From Chloroflexota bacterium (GTDB taxonomy: Bacteria > Chloroflexota > Anaerolineae > Promineifilales > Promineifilaceae): a DNA stretch of 7,469 nt. The stretch covers positions 1 through 7,469 of the forward strand of contig CAUJGI010000141.1 of the NCBI GenBank assembly GCA_963169155.1, given 5' to 3'. The notes under the pieces were generated by a model, which was not told the origin of the DNA, did not search any database, and saw only the letters and a list, made by a program, of their open reading frames with translations. Positions 5,810 to 7,469 of the stretch are shown in pieces; position 1 is the first letter of the stretch; every line of letters begins with the position of its first letter. The position numbers and the translations under genes are program-made.

Positions 5810-6939
5810 GAATGGGCAACTATCGCCTGGAATTGGTGAAGCGGACCGTGTTGAAGCCGTGGCAGGCGCTGCTGAATGCCGTCCTGGCCATTGTAACGGC
5901 TTTGTTTTTGTTTGGCTTTATCTTTATTTTGGCGGGCAACAGTCCAGTTGATGCGTACCAGCAGATTTTTTCTTACGCCTTTTTTAATGAGTTCGGCCTG
6001 CCGCTGACGCTGAACCGCTTTGTGTTTTTGCTACTGTGCACCTACGCCTTCATCATTCCCTTCCGGGCTGGGCTGTGGAACATTGGCATGACCGGGCAGC
6101 TGTACACTGGAGCGCTCGTGGCGTTTGGCGTCTTTTATGCTTTTGACGTCAACCATCTCAATGCGCCCCATCCCCCGGCGCTTTTGCTGCTGCCGCTGGC
6201 GTTGCTGGGAGCGGCCGTTGGCGGAGCTTTAACCGGCGTGATTGCGGGCTACCTCAAGGGGCGCTACAACATCAACGAAATTGTTGTGACGATGATGTTG
6301 AACTTCATGGCCTATTGGTTTGTCGCCTTCATGATCAAGGATGGCGGCATTTTTATGAATGCGGGCGGGCGTGGCGAAAGTTTTGAACTGCCGGATGCCT
6401 TCCGCATGCCGCTGCTATTTGACGTGCCGATTACTATCTTTCTCGCCCTCGGTGCGGGCCTGTTCTTATATTACCTCTTTGCCCGGATGCGGCTGGGGTT
6501 TGAAATTCGGGCGTATGGGCAAAATCCCAATGCCGCCGCTTACGCGGGCATCAGCCGCTTTCGTGTGCCGGTTTTGGTGTTTGTGATGGGCGGCGTTCTG
6601 GCTGGTTTGGCCGGGTATCATTACTTTGGCGCGGTGCCTGGTGTGTACAAAATTGCGCGCAACTACGCCTTTTTTGGCGACATGGCGTTCTACGGCATCA
6701 TTTGCGGCCTGATTTCGCAGGGCAATCCGCTGGGGGCAGTGCCGGTGGCGTTTTTGTTTGGCGGGTTGTCGGTAGGCGGCCGTTTTGTGCAGGGCGCCTT
6801 GGGCATGAGCTTTGGCGTGGATTACGCGCTGCTGGGTGTGCTGATGATTACTCTGGTTGCTTTTCAATTTTTCTATCGCTACAAAATTGCCGTCGTTAAG
6901 TTGGACAAGGTCGAAACGAAGGTTTTGTCTACAGATTAA
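5806..6939 (+). CDS. ABC transporter permease 1, BMP/nucleoside importer (BPD_transp_2 family)
   Basis: An integral membrane protein of 377 aa with about ten hydrophobic segments (roughly residues 22-43, 70-86, 95-112, 124-148, 158-178, 207-227, 253-272, 285-303, 308-325 and 338-358). It forms half of the translocation channel. Family signatures are GLWNIGMTGQLYTGA (89-103), INEIVVTMMLNF (156-167) and the cytoplasmic coupling loop EIRAYGQNPNAAAYAGI (233-249), which contacts the ATPase. It resembles NupP/NupB-type permeases. Its ATG overlaps the ATPase stop by four bases (ATGA), with AGGAG (5794-5798) at 7-nt spacing, so translation is probably coupled. A second in-frame ATG at 5812 is possible but worse placed. 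The C-terminus is a charged cytoplasmic tail (YKIAVVKLDKVETK). Confidence 0.93.
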   Translation: MRMGNYRLELVKRTVLKPWQALLNAVLAIVTALFLFGFIFILAGNSPVDAYQQIFSYAFFNEFGLPLTLNRFVFLLLCTYAFIIPFRAGLWNIGMTGQLYTGALVAFGVFYAFDVNHLNAPHPPALLLLPLALLGAAVGGALTGVIAGYLKGRYNINEIVVTMMLNFMAYWFVAFMIKDGGIFMNAGGRGESFELPDAFRMPLLFDVPITIFLALGAGLFLYYLFARMRLGFEIRAYGQNPNAAAYAGISRFRVPVLVFVMGGVLAGLAGYHYFGAVPGVYKIARNYAFFGDMAFYGIICGLISQGNPLGAVPVAFLFGGLSVGGRFVQGALGMSFGVDYALLGVLMITLVAFQFFYRYKIAVVKLDKVETKVLSTD

Positions 6940-6946
6940 CTGCCTT

Positions 6947-7024
6947 CAGATGTCATTCCCGTGAAAACGGGAATCCACCGGTTGGCCAGTAGATGGATTC
7001 CCACCTACGCGGGAATGACATCTG
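6947..7024. repeat. Palindromic intergenic repeat of the GTCATTCCCG...CGGGAATGAC type
   Basis: CAGATGTCATTCCCG (6947-6961) and CGGGAATGACATCTG (7010-7024) are an exact 15-bp inverted repeat. Inside, GGGAATCCA (6969-6977) pairs with TGGATTCCC (6994-7002). Each half can also fold alone, since ATTCCCG is followed by CGGGAAT. Repeats with this ATTCCC/GGGAAT core occur widely in bacterial genomes and include families such as neisserial dRS3; similarity here is by eye only. It sits between the two permease genes, 7 nt after the first, with no U-run, so it is not an obvious terminator. Confidence 0.8.
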
Positions 7025-7035
7025 TAAAATTGGAA

Positions 7036-7053
7036 AAATCTGTGAAATCTGTG
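7036..7053. repeat. Tandem 9-bp direct repeat
   Basis: Two perfect adjacent copies of AAATCTGTG (7036-7044 and 7045-7053) follow the palindrome. A further ATCTGT is present at its right edge (7020-7025). The repeat is short and no function is visible. Confidence 0.55.
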
Positions 7054-7086
7054 GGTTTTTAATATCTCTCAATTTGGAGAAAGTCG

Positions 7087-7469
7087 ATGTGGGAGTTCTG
7101 GGTTCGTAGTCTTGATGCTTCAACCATCTTTTTAATAGCCGGGACGGGCGAGCTGTTTGGCCAGCGTTCCGGCATCCTGAACGTCGGTGTGGAAGGCGTG
7201 ATGCTGTTTGGGGCGACGATTGGTTTTATCACCGCCCAGGCAACGGGCAGCTACCTGCTGGGCTTTGCGGCCGCCATTGCTATCGGCGCATTGCTGGGCT
7301 TCTTGCACGGCTTTTTTTCCATCACGCTCGGCGGTGACCAGGTGGTGAGCGGTATGGGCATCTGGATTTTGGGCTTTGGCCTGACCACCTACATCGGTTC
7401 GCCGTTCACCGGGCCGTTGAGCATGGAGCGCATTCCCACGATCGGTGGTTTGTCCCCATTTTTCTTCAT
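7087..7469 (+). CDS. ABC transporter permease 2, BMP/nucleoside importer (3' partial)
   Basis: The second channel subunit, cut by the right edge after 127 residues out of an expected total of about 300. The ATG at 7087 has GGAG (7076-7079) at 7-nt spacing. The sequence starts MWEFWVRSLDASTIFLIAG, then the family motif GELFGQRSGILNVGVEGVML (21-40), and GGDQVVSGMGIWIL (82-95), all characteristic of the second, shorter permease of BMP-type importers (NupQ/NupC-like). Hydrophobic segments lie at about 36-50, 56-78 and 86-105. It is distinct from permease 1, so the channel should be a heterodimer. The frame stays open to the end of the window. The 147-nt gap before it, with a palindromic repeat, is unusual for this otherwise tight gene pair, but no new promoter is convincing there. 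Confidence 0.92.
   Translation, partial: MWEFWVRSLDASTIFLIAGTGELFGQRSGILNVGVEGVMLFGATIGFITAQATGSYLLGFAAAIAIGALLGFLHGFFSITLGGDQVVSGMGIWILGFGLTTYIGSPFTGPLSMERIPTIGGLSPFFF

Noticed and set aside
6947..7053. CRISPR-like array made of the palindrome and the ATCTGTG repeats
   Set aside because: There are only two 9-bp copies side by side with no spacers, and the palindrome is a single inverted-repeat unit. There is no array periodicity and no cas genes.
7030..7065. TTGGAA ... TAATAT as a promoter for permease 2
   Set aside because: The spacing is about 24 bp, so it is not a credible promoter.
2668..7469. A new multi-gene system hidden in the importer operon
   Set aside because: Every gene fits a known BMP-type ABC importer in canonical order, with no extra or unrecognised gene in the operon.

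Overview
This window looks like ordinary chromosomal sequence from a free-living bacterium with moderately high GC. The mix of genes, the Thr/Asp-rich linker on a secreted lipoprotein and the palindrome-rich intergenic gaps would fit a Chloroflexota (Anaerolineae/Caldilineae-like) genome. That placement is an impression from memory, not a computed result. All supportable genes are on the + strand.

Region 1 (3-2285) holds the 3' part of a large gene for an acyl-CoA synthetase (ADP-forming)/GNAT fusion of the Pat/PatZ type. It is cut by the left edge and closed by a strong intrinsic terminator. Region 2 (2286-2667) has no convincing gene. It contains a short ORF with a very good ribosome binding site but doubtful coding value, and a compact 116-bp MITE-like element with 11-bp terminal inverted repeats and an 8-bp direct duplication. 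It ends with a near-consensus sigma70-type promoter that begins three bases beyond the duplication, followed by a leader of about 115 nt with one hairpin.

Region 3 (2668-7469) is a BMP/nucleoside-type ABC importer operon in canonical order. A substrate-binding lipoprotein (BMP family) is followed by a double-NBD ATPase, then permease 1 (ATGA overlap with the ATPase), then permease 2, which is cut by the right edge. Together they should form an importer like bmpA-nupABC or nupNOPQ: the lipoprotein captures a substrate (probably a nucleoside or related small molecule) outside the membrane, two different permeases form the channel, and the single fused ATPase energises it.

The operon is interrupted by two non-coding gaps, 4015-4246 and 6940-7086. 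These carry three palindromic repeats of different sequence plus one strong hairpin. I see no new multi-gene system. The most interesting material is the intergenic repeats, especially the MITE-like insertion next to the operon promoter, and the retention of ligase-type histidines in the Pat-like protein.
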